Assembly (NCBI GenBank): GCA_963693085.1
Contig: OY856409.1
Span: forward strand, 503,162,303-503,226,302
Reading direction: 5' to 3'
Source of the DNA: Alisma plantago-aquatica
Taxonomy: Eukaryota > Streptophyta > Magnoliopsida > Alismatales > Alismataceae
Length of the DNA stretch: 64,000 nucleotides
Shown: positions 11,224-21,977 of the stretch, piece after piece
How positions within the stretch are numbered: position 1 is the first letter of the stretch
How the letters are laid out: every line of letters begins with the position of its first letter
Position numbers and translations under genes: made by a program
Notes under the pieces: model-generated
Told to the model about the DNA's origin: nothing
What the model saw: only the letters and a program-made list of their open reading frames with translations
The model's database searches: none

Positions 11224-12360
11224 TATTCTTAGTAGATACTTTGGTATCTCTTGTAAGGTTAGAGGAGGTTAATGCATGCTAACTAGAGAAAAAATAAAAT
11301 GAGAAAAGAGAGACTGATGGCCGGAGACCAATGGTCAGTGGTGAAAACCGATGGTCAGAGGACCGATGGTGGTGGAGTACCGATGGTGGATGATCGAAGG
11401 CGGGTCTTTGACTGAAGGTCAAATGTGCTGGCTCGAAGGTCGAAAACACATTTGAGGGTCAAAGGTGCAACTATCAAAGCATCCAGAAACCAAAGGCTGG
11501 AGACTGAAGGTCAGAGCTTGTCAGTGTAAACCAAATGATAGAGAGTTGGCAGTGATGAAGGACTGAAGACATAAATGAAATCATTAGAGGTCAGCATAAC
11601 TTGGAGACTAAGGCGTGGGAGAAAGAAGAAAAAGGGTTGTTACCATCAACAGTGAAAGGTTAGGAGTTTGAACCTCGCTAGGAGTTCTAGGTCACTTCTG
11701 TCTCCTATCTCTATCGTGGGCACAAAATAGAGTGAGGAGTCTGCTTCTCTTGACTCTATCGGTGTATCTCTTATCCCCAAGTGGAAGGTGGCATGCTAAG
11801 AGGGTGACGGTGCAGTCAGCCTATGACAAGAGATTGAAAATGAGTTTCTTCTGGGAGTACTCCTTCTTCAGTCTGGATGCTTCATCTTCTGGATAGATTG
11901 ATAGGTTTCTAAGAGGGGTGCCCCAATGGCTTTCTTAGGTATTTATAGGAATTAGGGGGACTGGGCTCCCTTCGGTCTATCGGGACCAACAGTCGAAGGT
12001 ATGAGAATCCTTGGCCATCGATGGTTCGGCGGGACCAAAGGTTTTATAGAACCTATTGTTCAGATCATCGATGGTGTCTCAACTGATGTCCAGACTGAAG
12101 GTCTTACTGAGTCAGACATCCGATGGTTTTTCTGAGTCAGCTGTCTGAAGGTTCTTCTGAACCACTATCCTGACAGCTCAGTAGAGTCAGGCTTCATCCG
12201 ATGGTTGTGACGTCTATTGGCTAGACCGATAGGTACCTTGTTTCATGGGGGTACCTACATATGTTAGCTAATTTCAGTATGCTGAGCTCATGAGATTTTT
12301 AAACAAAATTAAAAACACCAAAGATGAGAGTATTAATTTATTCAAATTAACAGCTTCTAG
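11224..12360 (-). promoter_or_regulatory. Promoter/LTR-like stretch with ACCGATGGT motifs and a TATA box
   Basis: There is no coding sequence. TATTTATAGG at 11940-11949 reads CCTATAAATA on the minus strand, a good TATA box about 720 bp upstream of the 11223 start. Motifs of the form ACCGATGGT, CCATCGATGG and CATCCGATGGT cluster at 11310-11400 and 11980-12230. The same motif type lies in the LTR of element A (32350-32700), and 12205-12300 resembles 32700-32775 weakly. It may therefore be a diverged LTR, but the strongly conserved U5 features of that LTR are missing here. Confidence 0.45.
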
Positions 12361-12369
12361 GAAATCGAT

Positions 12370-12388
12370 GGGTTGCCTCCCAAGAAGC
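12370..12388 (-). other. Post-pol GGGAGGCAACCC motif of element A
   Basis: The minus strand reads GCTTCTTGGGAGGCAACCC. The same block, TTGTTGGGAGGCAACCC, occurs at 25307-25326 in element B. It is a characteristic sequence just after the end of pol in Athila/Tat-type elements and marks the pol boundary in both. Its function is unknown to me. Confidence 0.7.
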
Positions 12389-12428
12389 TCTAATTTATAG
12401 TCTTTAGCTTGAATTTCTATATCATTTC

Positions 12429-12962
12429 TCAGCATTCCTCTACTGGTGTCAGTTGTGGCTCTTCCAAATCCATTGATCTCCTTATGAAATCTTCATCCTC
12501 ATAGTATCTTTTTACTCTATGCCCATTCACTTTAAAAGTACCAATTCACTAATAATTTCCATCATTCCATATGGGTAAACCTTCACAAAAGAGAATGGGC
12601 CAAACCACTTGGACCTTAGTTTTCCTAGGAACAACCTAATATTAGAATTGAATAAAAGAACCTTGTCCCCTTCAGAAACATCCTTTCTTTTTCAGGTGGG
12701 AATCATGCCACACCTTTGTCCTCTTCTTGTAAATGCAGACATTTTTGTAGGTGTGTAACCTTTGCTCTTCCAGCTCTTGCAACTATAGAAATTGCTTCTG
12801 CCTACTTTTTCGAGGTCCATGTTCAGGAACTTGATGGCCCAAAGGGCGTTATGCTCTCATTCCATAGGGATATGACAAGATTTTCCATAAATCAATCTAT
12901 AGGGAGTTTTCCCAATAGGAGTTTTGTATGATGTGTGGTAGGCTCACAACACATCATTGAGC
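12429..12962 (-). pseudogene. Element A integrase C-terminal part
   Basis: The frame runs from the LINE junction: NDVL, stop, AYHTSYKTPIGKTPYRL, then GDKVLLFNSNIRLFLGKLRS and KWFGPFSFVKVYPYGMMEI, ending near KVNGHRVKRY and a TGA at 12431-12429. These are the end of the Gypsy integrase catalytic core (AYRTAYKTPIG) and the GPF/Y-type module that contacts DNA. It is separated from its N-terminal part (18436-19040) by exactly the LINE. The TAG where the core normally has Trp before AYRT is a point mutation. Confidence 0.8.
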
Positions 12963-12970
12963 TTTTTTTT

Positions 12971-13079
12971 GGGATACTGGTTCAACCAGTTACATCAGAG
13001 AACTACTTGAAAGAAAGAGTGGAAGGACTTGAGGTCATCTAGATAGATATGAAGAGCATGGGACGGGCACTCATTCCAC
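12971..13079 (-). other. LINE 3' end
   Basis: About 110 bp between the last RNase H motif and the poly(A) tail. No motif is recognised. Target-primed reverse transcription would begin here. Confidence 0.5.
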
Positions 13080-13519
13080 ATCATGGGCGATGATGGTTTC
13101 CTCAGACAGAACTTTGCTAAGGCGTCAGTCAGTTTGTTTTGATTCCTTCTCTGGTATATTAGCTTCTGGATTGCAAAATTTTATAAGGCATCGATGACCT
13201 TGCTGGTGAGTAGGAAGTATTTATCTGGAGGATTCTTTGAGTTAGTGGCCCATTACACCGCATTCCTTGAATCAAACATGATTAAACTTTGAGAGAGTCC
13301 ATTGAGAGTAGCTAGCTTTGCGCCCAAGAGGATGGAGTTCAGTTCCCCTTCCATAACGTCTGTGTCGGGGATGATACATGCAAACTCTTTTAACCACTGG
13401 TCATGATAATTTCTGGCGATGGCACAGGAACTTATTGTCTTTGAGTTGCTTGATAGCACCACATCTACATGTATGATAGTAGCAGAGGGTTGTATAGCCG
13501 TTGGAGGGGGTAACCCCAT
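13080..13519 (-). pseudogene. LINE ORF2 RNase H domain
   Basis: The C-terminal RNase H of a plant L1. Visible blocks are the first Asp (HVDVVLSSNSKTISSCAIA), the Glu block (VMEGELNSILLGAKLA) and the Asp block (LIMFDSRNAV). After an in-frame stop near 13250 comes IYQRRNQNKLTDALAKF, the last conserved block with its Asp. All acidic positions are therefore present, but one stop breaks the domain. RNase H would remove RNA from the RNA:DNA hybrid. Confidence 0.75.
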
Positions 13520-13693
13520 GCCTTCGGAGGTATCGGAAGCTAGCCTTAGGGAGGATGAAAGAGCTTGTGTGATAGAAGAGGCCTCATCTAAGCATTGAAT
13601 AGAAAGTACGCGAGGTGGGGTATGTCTATTCTCGAAGATATGGGAGTTTTGATTCTTCCAAATCTTCTAGCAGGTCACTGCGAATTTGGTATC

Positions 13694-14278
13694 TCAAGTC
13701 CGAGACATATGGATATCTTTGAGGTTGTATTCAAACCATTCATGGACTTCCTGAATCTGGAAGAAGTTGTGTGCCTCTGGTGGTAGGAGCTTGGCCCAGG
13801 TCCTCCTCACGTCAATGTTGTCTCTTATGGCATGATGGCAGTCCTCTTCTTCAGTAGTACAGATGGGGCAGTTCGGATCATCTATCATTTTCTTGTGAGT
13901 TCTCATAGAATTTGTAAGGAGCCTGTTATGTAGTAGGAGCCAGAGATGGATCTTGAGACGATGTGGAATTTTGATGGCCCAAATAGCTTTAAACAGTGGT
14001 TGGTCCACTTCGTTAGTCTGGGTGATGGCGGTATAGGAAGAGCTCGACGAGAAGGTACCATGTGGAGTAAGTTTCCATATACGTTTGTCTGTTCCATAGG
14101 AAATGCTTGGAGTAAGCAAGTTCAGAATGGACTGAATGTTGTCATTGTCAAACCAGTATTTGACGAAATCGACATCCCAACTTCCGTCCTCTTTGACTAG
14201 ACTGGAGACCTTGAGGTCAAATAGGTCTTTAGGGATGGTTAGACCCAGCTTGGTTGAAGGCTTAAGATTGTCCCCCAA
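13694..14278 (-). pseudogene. LINE ORF2 zinc-binding region (zf-RVT)
   Basis: The 194-aa frame contains FKAIWAIKIPHRLKIHLWLL, then NSMRTHKKMIDDPNCPICTT and EEEDCHHAI, the zf-RVT domain that follows RT in plant LINEs (W-x-K-x-P-K-K/R...F-x-W; C-x-x-C then H). The C-P-I-C pair and the downstream histidines are intact. It connects upstream to the RT by a frameshift around 14280-14370. Confidence 0.8.
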
Positions 14279-14368
14279 CCATTCATCCGACCATACGAGA
14301 GTGTCATGACCAGAGATGGCAATCTGTTTAGAGTTGTCGAGGAGGAAGGGTGTTAATCTTTTAATACT

Positions 14369-16045
14369 TCACCAGAGATGAGATCCATTGGTTTTGGGGT
14401 GTCCCCTACTTAGGTATTTGCCAACCATGAGATCTACCCAGGGGATGCAGTGACGTTGAAGGAGGGTCCATGCCAGTTTCATTAAGAGGGAAGTGTTGAA
14501 GTCTTTAGTGTGTTTGATGGCCATTCCTCCCCATGCCTTAGGCTTCGTGACCTGCTTCCATGCCATGAGGTTAAGGCGTTTGCTAGAATTCCCATTCCAT
14601 ATGAAGTTCCGAATAAGTTGGTCGATCTTGTCACAGGTAGAAGACGGGAGTTGGATGGATTGCATGACATAGAACGATTGTGATTGCAACACCGAACGGG
14701 CCAGAGTGGTCCTACCAGCAAGAGAAAGAACCTTGTTCTGCCATTGATTGATCTGGTTGTGGATTTTCTCAGTAAGAGATAAGAACAATTCTTTACTTTT
14801 CCTTTTGTGTATAATTGGGACTCTGAGATGGCGCCCCAAATTACTTGTTTCTTGTATTTCTAGCTTCATGCATATCTTGTTCCTTAGGCTTCTTGGTGTA
14901 TTGTGTGAGAAGAACAAAGTGGATTTTTCATGTGATAAAAACAATCCAGATGCATCGCTGAATCTCCTGAGACAGGCCTTGACGGTCTTAGCTTGATAGA
15001 TAGAAGCTTCTCCGAAAATAATAATGTCGTCCATGAAACTTGCGTGTGTGATGGGGATTTTTGACTTAGAGATGATGATGGGTTTCCAAGGGTTATTGGC
15101 GACATCTTGAGCGATCAATTGGCTGAGCCTTTCTAGGTAGAGGATGAAAATATATGGTGAGAGAGGGTCGCCTTGCTTTACTCCACAAGAGGGCTCGAAG
15201 GAACCCACCATTTCACAGTTGCAAAGGATTGATGACTTCCCAGAAGTGATGATCTGCATGATGATCTTGATAATAACCTCCAGTAGATTCATTTTGATGA
15301 GTGTGTCGTGGATGAAATGCCAGCTCATTTTGTCGAAAGTCTTCACAAGATCGAGCTTCAAGGCTAACGATTTCTTCTTGCTCATTTTGGACTCCATTGT
15401 GTGAATAACTTCCTGAACCAGTGTTGTATTGTCGCCAATCCTTCACCCAGGGATGAAAGCCAATTGATGAGGGGATATCCAATCACAGAGGTATGGTTTG
15501 ATTCTAGTGGCTATAACCTTAAAAAGCAGCTTTGAACAAACATTGTTAAGAGAAATTGGGCAGAACTGAGAGCAATTTTTAGGAGAAGCCAGCTTGAGGA
15601 TGAGAATGATAAGGGAGTCTGACCACCCGGGAGGCAAGGCTACACCCCTGAAGGGTTGTTAAATGAACTGGAAGAGATGAGATTTGAGGGACGTCCAGTT
15701 CTTTTGGTAGAATGCCACGTCCACACCATCAGGACTCGGGGCCTTGACATGGGACATAGAGTGTAGAGCTTCGTAGATCTCTTCCTGAGGTGGGGCTGCG
15801 GCGAGATGGGCTTGCTGGCTTCTGGATAGGGGCGAGAAAAAACCTGGGAAGGATGGGCCAACATTCCTTCTCATCTCATTGTTGGATTCCTTATACACAT
15901 TTGAGAAAAAAGAGAGAATGGGGAGTTTGATGTCCATCTCATCATAAATCCATTCGTCGTTGTCTCCTTTGAGACAGGTCACTCGGCTTCTCCGTCTCCT
16001 TGCTTTTGTGAGAGAGTGAAAGAAGTGGGTATTATTATCACCCAA
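14369..16045 (-). pseudogene. LINE ORF2 reverse transcriptase
   Basis: RT copies the LINE RNA at the nicked target. Frames in order: 16045-15659 (GDNNTHFFH, then APSPDGVDVAFYQKNW), 15637-15443 (ISLNNVCSKLLFKVIATRI, then PHQLAFIPG) and 15397-14369 (342 aa). The last carries ALKLDLVKTFDKMSWHFI, the GVKQGDPLSP turn and the catalytic FMDDIIIF (usual YADD or FADD). The long third frame, one of the two best-preserved coding pieces in the window, keeps the aspartates. Two frameshifts or stops (about 15640 and 15420) split the domain. Plus-strand ORFs here are shadows. Confidence 0.88.
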
Positions 16046-16447
16046 CAGGATCCAATCGCATTTGGCCCTTTGTTGACTCTCAGTCTCCTCTCATCTAAGA
16101 ATCGAGTCTAATTGACCTTGTAAGCTAACGGTCTCTTGAGGCATGTCTTGGTTGAATCGAAGGGACAAGTTCATCTAGTTCCATAGGATCTTGTTCGAGA
16201 TCCTATCCTTCTCCTTCCTGTCATTCTTCCTTGTGATCGAGTCCCATCTTCTGGCTTTACAGAGAAAAGAGGCGTTTGCAGTCATAAGTTCTTGCTCCAT
16301 AGACCATGATTCTTTGAAGAAGTTGGTGTATCCAGGCGTGGTGTACCATCTAGCAGAGGTGCAAGTAGGCGGATTGTTGCGGATAATCGGATGACCAGTT
16401 TATGAAACCATGATAGGGGCATGGTCGGAGTGGTTCTTTTATAGCAC
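16046..16447 (-). other. LINE ORF2 endonuclease-RT linker, decayed
   Basis: The segment between the endonuclease and the first RT motif corresponds to the usual ORF2 linker. It is broken by several stops and shows no further domain. Confidence 0.5.
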
Positions 16448-17062
16448 TCAGATCTCCTTAGTGGTGGGGGAGTTGATCCAGGGCCTATTCGCCATGGCTC
16501 TATCAAGACATTCGTGTAGGAGTCCTCTCCTGAAAGTAGTTTGGGCCCGAGACGCTCCCAGATCATATAGAGAGCAATATTCCATCACTTCAATGAAATC
16601 ATTACTGTTAGTAGTGTCGAAGGTATCACTCCCAAATTTCTCCGAAGGGTACATGACGACATTGAAATCTCCCATCACCACCCAGGGATCTGTGATGGAG
16701 GTTTCCATGGTGCCGAGATGGTTCCATAGAAGTTTGCGGCTGCTTCTAGTTGTTCTAGCATAGACGAAAGTGAAAAGAGTGCCCTGGATATTATTGTGGA
16801 CAAACTATTTGTGAGAGAAAAGTATTTCCAAGTTGACATGGTTCTTCCAGAGCACCCAAATGTCACCTGAAAAACCAGTAGCTTCCACTCTATGCGAGTG
16901 TGTGAAACCCAACTTCTTGATGATCCCCATTGCCCTGTCACCGCTGCAATGGGTCTCCAGGAGACAAAGGACCGAAATGTTGTACTTCAAAGCAAGATCC
17001 TTGGCTTCTAGATGGGTGTCTTTATCACAGGCACCCTGCACGTTCCAAGAGACTACTTTCAT
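16448..17062 (-). pseudogene. LINE ORF2 AP-like endonuclease
   Basis: This domain nicks the target DNA. The N-terminal frame (17062-16805, 85 aa) starts MKVVSWNVQGACDK, with the WNVQG block and the LCLLETH motif containing the metal-binding Glu. After a frameshift, 16708-16448 carries WVVMGDFNVV (catalytic GDFN) and FRRGLLHECLDRAMAN (usual R-LDR block). The motif order and the ATG at 17062, a normal ORF2 start, identify it. The last His motif is not clear. Confidence 0.82.
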
Positions 17063-18405
17063 TTATCAGATTCTGCTAAGGTTGAAGTGCCCATCATCCT
17101 GGCTTCATCTTCAAGGTCAGGTAGTAGAGAGGTTTTGGTCCTCTTCCATTTGGATGTAGTCGAGAAACCCCCCGATTGGATCACCTTCCTATTCTGTAGG
17201 TGGATTCCAACCGAGTTCCGTCTAGGACTCCGATAGGGGTGGAGTGGTATGTCCCTGGTGGATGTGTCTCCCAGTGAGAAGGTCGTGGTGATAAAGGGGT
17301 GTGTTTCCTGTGTTCTGCCAACAAGAACCCCATCTCCAGTTGGGTTTACAGTAGTATGGTTGTCATGCTTCTGCATATTTGTGAAGTGATGATGGGGTGT
17401 TTTATGAGAATTCGGAGGGGGACATGAGTGTTGTTCAAGCAAGCTTTGGTCATTACCGGTTTGATCTCTGCTCAGCCTGGAGTTTCTCTTCTGTGTCTTC
17501 CAATCAATGCCCCTGGTTATCCTCTCGGCTACGTTATCAACATCTATAATTTTAGTAGCATCATCATCACCTTCCTATGTTTCTAGGGTTTGGAAGCGGT
17601 TACTCAAGTTGTGTTGCGGCTTTTGGCTAGATGCTTTGTTAGGCCTCTGCTTGCACTGGATAGGTTTTGCATAGATGCAGTCCGTGAAGCCTAGAGTAGG
17701 AAAAGGAGGTGTTTGTACGGGGACGTCACTCGTAGCTGAGTGCTTTCTCACTTCATTCTCCACCGTGATTTTCTTGGTTCAGTCCCTTTCTAGATGTCCC
17801 GCGCGTCCACAAAACATACATATGCAAGGGATGTTCTCATACTCGATTCTATAGTGGTTGCCTTCGATCATGACTTGCTGAGTTAAGGGTTGAGCAGTAT
17901 CCAGTTCGACCGCAATTGCAAAGCGGCCCCGACGTTGCGTCAAAGTGTTGAGATCCACCTTGATAGTTTTGCCGATATAATCTCCTATCTTTGCGAGCAA
18001 AACTTCCTTGTATAGATGGATGGGGAGATTAGGTATCCATAGCCAAGCTACCAAATTTGGAGGTGAAGAGGATTCTGGTGTGAACTCTGACTGCCAGCGA
18101 TGGACTATCAGATACGACCTGAACAGCGGCCAAGGGCTGCCCGTCAAGGTGTGAATATAGTCATCTTCCCTCTGTAATTGGACAACGAAGTAGTCGTTCG
18201 CTAGGTCGATGAGATTGAAGCATCCTTTCGGCTTCCACATCAATTTCAGCCTGTCTTGGAGGGTAAGAAATCTTATTTCTTTAGACAAAAGCTTCACGAC
18301 AACCGTATATTGCCATGGTTTAAGGAGGTTGTCGCGGGCGTCCGGTTTCAGCATGAAGGACGGCATGCCATCCCCAGAGGTGAAGATGATGTCATCGGGA
18401 TTCAA
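17059..18405 (-). pseudogene. LINE ORF1 (DUF4283-like domain and zinc knuckle)
   Basis: ORF1 makes the RNA-binding protein of plant L1 elements. The first frame (18405-17779, 208 aa) has the DUF4283 pattern: WKPKGCFNLIDLANDYFVVQ, LTGSPWPLFRSYLIVHRW and LVAWLWIPNLPIHLY. It ends in a zinc knuckle, CMFCGRAGHLERD, immediately followed by TGA where the family has the final Cys, so a point change (TGY to TGA) both destroys the knuckle and stops the protein. The same frame continues to 17575, and a Gln/His/Thr-rich tail lies at 17442-17059. The ATG at 18405 is the first in frame, about 30 bp from the element's 5' end. Confidence 0.8.
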
Positions 18406-18435
18406 GTCGGTGTTGTTATCTTCTGGATCGATGCA

Positions 18436-19040
18436 CTTTATCGACTAGTCCTTCATTGTTCTCCTGACTGTTTTCTCCAGAATTTGCTTTATTTGCATAT
18501 TAGAGACTTCCACTTGCCCCGACATTTGCGAATGCTATGGTGTTGCCACCTTGTGTTTGACTCCATACTTTATCGATAAAGCTTCAAATTTTCTTTGACT
18601 AAAATGGGACCCCCATTACTAATGATGGTGCGCGAGACCTTAAAACCTTGGGAAGAGAATTTTCTCAAAAAGCTTGATAACTATCTTAGAGTCACAAGTG
18701 GGGGTTTCTACAACTTCCACCCACTTGGAGACGTAATCTACAACCACTAGAATGTTTTGGTTCCCCTTTAAAGATGTGAATGGTGCCATGTAGTCAATCT
18801 CACATACATTAAAAAATTTCACTTCAATCCAGTTCAACATTGGCATCTCGTTCCTTCTTGAAATATTTCCTATTCTTTGGCATTCATTGCATGCTTTGAA
18901 AAAATCTTGAGCATCCTTGAATAAGGTAGGATCGTAGAATCGAGACTGTAGGACTTTTGTTGCTGTCCTTTCTCCTCCTAAGTTCCCTCCATAAGATGAA
19001 GAATGACATTCATGAAAGATTTGAGGTACTTATTCCTCCG
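18436..19040 (-). pseudogene. Element A integrase, zinc-binding and core domains
   Basis: Reading leftward, CHSSSYGGN near 19000 and CNECQRIGNISRRNEMP near 18870 form the H2C2 zinc-binding domain. NILVVVDYVSKWVEVVETP follows (18640-18846, first catalytic Asp region), then TIISNGGSHF (about 18610), VKHKVATP and ILEKTVRRTMKD just before the LINE. The order and spacing are those of Gypsy integrase, which inserts element cDNA in the nucleus. Stops break the frame, and the rest continues at 12962. Confidence 0.8.
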
Positions 19041-19099
19041 GTATACACCTTCGATATAGATTGTCAACACATCTCTTGAAAAAGAGTGGGTCATCCCAA

Positions 19100-19790
19100 T
19101 AATAGTTCTTCAAATCCAAAAAAAACTTCTTTTGTTGAATGTTATCTTAGGAGGCAGTTGTTGGAGGGCCAAGCAGTTACAAAAGTCAGCGAACCATAGT
19201 AGATTAGGTTCAACCAAATTGTCCATCATTAGAGCTTCATCTGCATAATTTTCATTTACTGGCATGTGATATTCTTCTATGACCATGATCCTTGATAAGT
19301 GATCCAAAACCACATTCTTTGTTCCTTTCTTATCGATTATCGCATGATCAAATTCTTGCAACAATCAGGCCCATCTCAACAACCTCAACTTTGTATCCTT
19401 ATTTTGCATCATGTATTTAATTTCCCAGTGGTCTGTATAAACCTTCACTTTGGATCCTATCAAGTATGATCTGAATTTTTAAAAGCAAAGACTATATCCA
19501 ACATCTCCTTTTCTGTGGTGGTGTAATTTACTTTAGCTTCATCTAGAGTTCAACTGGCATAATAGATTGCATAATGCTTCTTATCCTTCCTTTTCCCAAG
19601 AACTGCCCCAACGGCATAATCATTGGTTTCACACATGATTTCAAATGGGAGTTCCCAATCTGGTGCTTGTAGGATGGGGGAAGTAGTCAAAGAATTCTTC
19701 AGGACATTAAATGCTTCAAGGCACTTATCAAAAAAATCAAACTTTGCATCCTTTATCAACAGGTTAGATAGGGGCTTGGCTATTTTAGAG
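19100..19790 (-). pseudogene. Element A RNase H domain
   Basis: 19759-19550 reads FDKCLEAFNVLKNSLTTSPI and then MCETNDYAVGAVLGKRKDK, the start of Gypsy RNase H (usual SDFAVGAVLGQR). 19364-19110 holds the end of the domain (EFDHAIIDKKGTKNVVLDHL, usual DKKGSENVVADHLSR). The catalytic Asp of the first block appears as Asn (ETND). Frameshifts lie between the two parts. Confidence 0.75.
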
Positions 19791-19792
19791 AA

Positions 19793-20600
19793 TTATTTAA
19801 TAAATATTCTATAATACCCAAAATGTCCCAAGAAAATTCTCACTCCCATTATTAATTGTGGTGTTGGGAGTTTGGATATATCCTCCATTTTTCTTAGATC
19901 AACCTCTATTCCTTTCTCGAAGATCTTATGCCGAGCACGATACCATTTTGTATCATAACATGACATTTCTCCCAATTCAAGACGAGATGTTTTTCCTCAC
20001 ATCTCTGTAGGACTCTAGATAGGTTTTCTAGACATACATCAAAATTAGACCCATATACAGAGAAGTCATCCATTAATACTTCCATTATGTCTTCCAAGAA
20101 ATCTAAGAACATGGAAATCATGCACCTTTGGAAGGCAGCAAGCACATTGCACAATACAAATGACATTCTTACAAAGCCATAGGTGTCGTGGATATATGTA
20201 AAGGTGTTTTTTCCTGATTGTATGGGTTAATCAACACCTGATAAAATCCTAAATATTCATCTAGGAAGCTTAAATATGTGTTATGTGCTAATCTTTCTGA
20301 AACCTGATTAATAAATGGTAGAGGGAAATGGTCATTCCTTGTAGCGACATTCAATTCCCGATAATCTATGCACATACGCCAACCCGTGACGGTTTGCATT
20401 TCCATCTCATATCCATTCTTTCCTCTTACAATAGTCATTTCCCCTATATTAGGTACAACATGAATTGGTCTGACCCAATTTCTATCACTTATAGTGTATA
20501 TGATTCCTGCATCTCTTAATTTGATTACCTCCTTCTTGACAACCTCCCTGATCATCTAATTTAACTTTCTTAGTGTCTGAGCTAGGGGCTTGGCATTATC
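19793..20600 (-). pseudogene. Element A reverse transcriptase
   Basis: 20555-20169 (128 aa) carries EVVKKEVIKLRDAGIIYTIS, WRMCIDYRELN and HFPLPFINQVSERLA; 20166-19906 (86 aa) carries FVLCNVLAAFQRCM and the catalytic EVLMDDFSVYG, then CEEKHLVLNWEKCH. These are the signature blocks of Athila/Tat-type Gypsy RT, with MDD intact. A stop separates the frames at about 20167, at the usual PFGLCNAP motif. Without that stop and the flanking frameshifts this would be the best-preserved Gypsy RT in the window. Confidence 0.85.
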
Positions 20601-21082
20601 TTCCAAATTTATGTGGTGCATTCATAGGGATAGGGTTAGACCCTTAATACTTTCCACATAGTACCCTATAGATTTCCTTCAAAGTTTGAGTTCCTTCAAC
20701 AACTTTTCCATTTATTCATCTCTCAAAACTAAGTTAATTATTGTTGGATTCCTTTATTCACCATATAGGAATTCGTACTTCAAGCCTTCAGGCTGTGGCT
20801 TTAATTTTCGCTTTAGTTTGGGTGCTTCTTTCTCTTTAGGGGTTTTCTCTGGGGAAACATAATTTGCTATCTCAATGTTTATATCTTCTTAGTCACTGAA
20901 CTCCTCTTTTGGTTGATTCAAATAATCTAGAATCTCCACCACCCTAGGTTCTTCTAGGCTAGGATCTGGATTGTTCAAGCATCGCATGAGTGGATCGACA
21001 ATGACCTTGTATTCTTTTACTTCTTCACAATATTGGTTATAACTATCCATGAAATAGCGCGAATCGAATCGAGAAGGTCCTC
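20601..21082 (-). pseudogene. Element A protease-RT linker
   Basis: Frame 21086-20889 (RYFMDSYNQYCEEVKEYKV, then DPLMRCLNNPDPSLEEPRVV) matches the acidic spacer found between protease and RT in this lineage. The rest to 20601 is broken. No catalytic domain is expected here. Confidence 0.55.
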
Positions 21083-21540
21083 TCATAACATCCTGGACAT
21101 GAAAATTGATATGGTGTTTCTGACACGAAGAGTAATAAATCCTTGTGCCATGCTGATCAGGACCCTACCTGTGGCAAGGAAGGGTCTTTCGAAGATCATT
21201 GGACATGTTGGGTCCTCAATGGTGTCGATTACCACTATGTCACAACGTATAAAGAATTTTCCTACTCGAATCAGGATGTCTTCCACTTTCCCCACTAGCT
21301 TTGAAAAGTGTGGTCATACAAATCAATCCTCATTCCAGTCTTTACCATGCCCGCTAGTCCAAGCCTTTGGGTTAAGGAAAGAGACATTAGAATTATGCTA
21401 GCGCCTAGATCTGCCAACCCTTTTCTTTCCACGTTATCTCCAATGTTGAAGGGGATAGTGAATGCCCCATGATCATTCTTCTTTATAGGCAATTCAGCCT
21501 GGATAAAGGCACTTGACATCTTGGCTAGCTGCACCGTCTC
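21083..21540 (-). pseudogene. Element A aspartic protease
   Basis: 21534-21295 holds AFTIPFNIGDNVERKGLADL with the catalytic block ADLGAS intact (Asp-Leu-Gly; this lineage uses DLGAS rather than DTGA). 21295-21083 continues with FFIRCDIVVIDTIEDP and MIFERPFLATGRVLI, matching the flap and the ILGRPFL block. The protease would cut the Gag-Pol polyprotein. One frameshift at about 21295 breaks it. Element B carries the same domain with the active site lost. Confidence 0.82.
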
Positions 21541-21977
21541 TATATGATCTCCTTTCCTTCTTTTTGAGATAAGATCTTTTTAGAACTTTGCATATGTGGG
21601 TATTTCCTCAACATCATCAAGGAAAGGGATGTCCAGGTGCAACTTTTTCACAGCCTCCATGAACTTCTCGTATTATTTCTTAAGATGTGCTTTAATTAAT
21701 TTATAAAGGAAAGGAACACTTGGGGAGTAAGGATTTCTTTGTGTAAAGATTAATTTAGTAGGATCTGGATTCTTAGTATTTGCACTTTTCTTGTCATGGT
21801 CTTTTTCTTTATTTTGGTCTTTGTTTGTGGACTTCTCTTTCCCAGATTCTTCCCCTATTATAGTAGGTTTAGGTTGTGGCTCAATGGTAGTTTCCTCTTT
21901 ATGACTCTCTTTTAGCAATTTCTCTACAACCTCCCTGTGTGAAGGGTATCCATCTTTTCTATATCTATGTTAGAGTG
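21541..21977 (-). pseudogene. Element A gag tail (right of the element B insertion in reading order)
   Basis: Frame 21918-21673 is a Lys/Glu-rich linker (ESGKEKSTNKDQNKEKDHDK) ending YSPSVPFLYKLIKAHLKK, the usual PPVPFPQRLKK block of Athila Gag before protease. KFMEAVKKLHLDIPF follows at about 21650. Upstream it meets the LTR of element B at 21978, and the earlier part of gag resumes at 29190. Confidence 0.7.

Larger units (their letters stand above)
12963..18435 (-). mobile_element. L1-type LINE inserted in element A integrase
   Basis: A 5.47-kb non-LTR retrotransposon on the minus strand. Its poly(A) tail appears as eight T at 12963-12970. Upstream come RNase H, zinc-binding domain, RT, AP-endonuclease and ORF1 with a DUF4283-like domain and zinc knuckle, the full plant L1 order, so it is close to full length. 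Both ends fall inside one integrase gene, whose reading resumes exactly across the insertion. The only possible target duplication is CTTT (12962-12965 and 18436-18439), overlapping the poly(T) run. ORF1 starts about 30 bp from the 5' end, so slight 5' truncation is possible. Confidence 0.85.

Noticed and set aside
11660..11700. tRNA or tRNA-derived SINE (minus-strand GGTTCAAACTCC resembles a B box)
   Set aside because: No A box at the right distance, no cloverleaf and no SINE-like tail.
11224..12360. Confident call as the 3' LTR of element A
   Set aside because: Shares motif type and weak similarity only on the U3 side; U5 block GAACCACAGGGA and a CA end are absent, and no purine tract is evident beside it.
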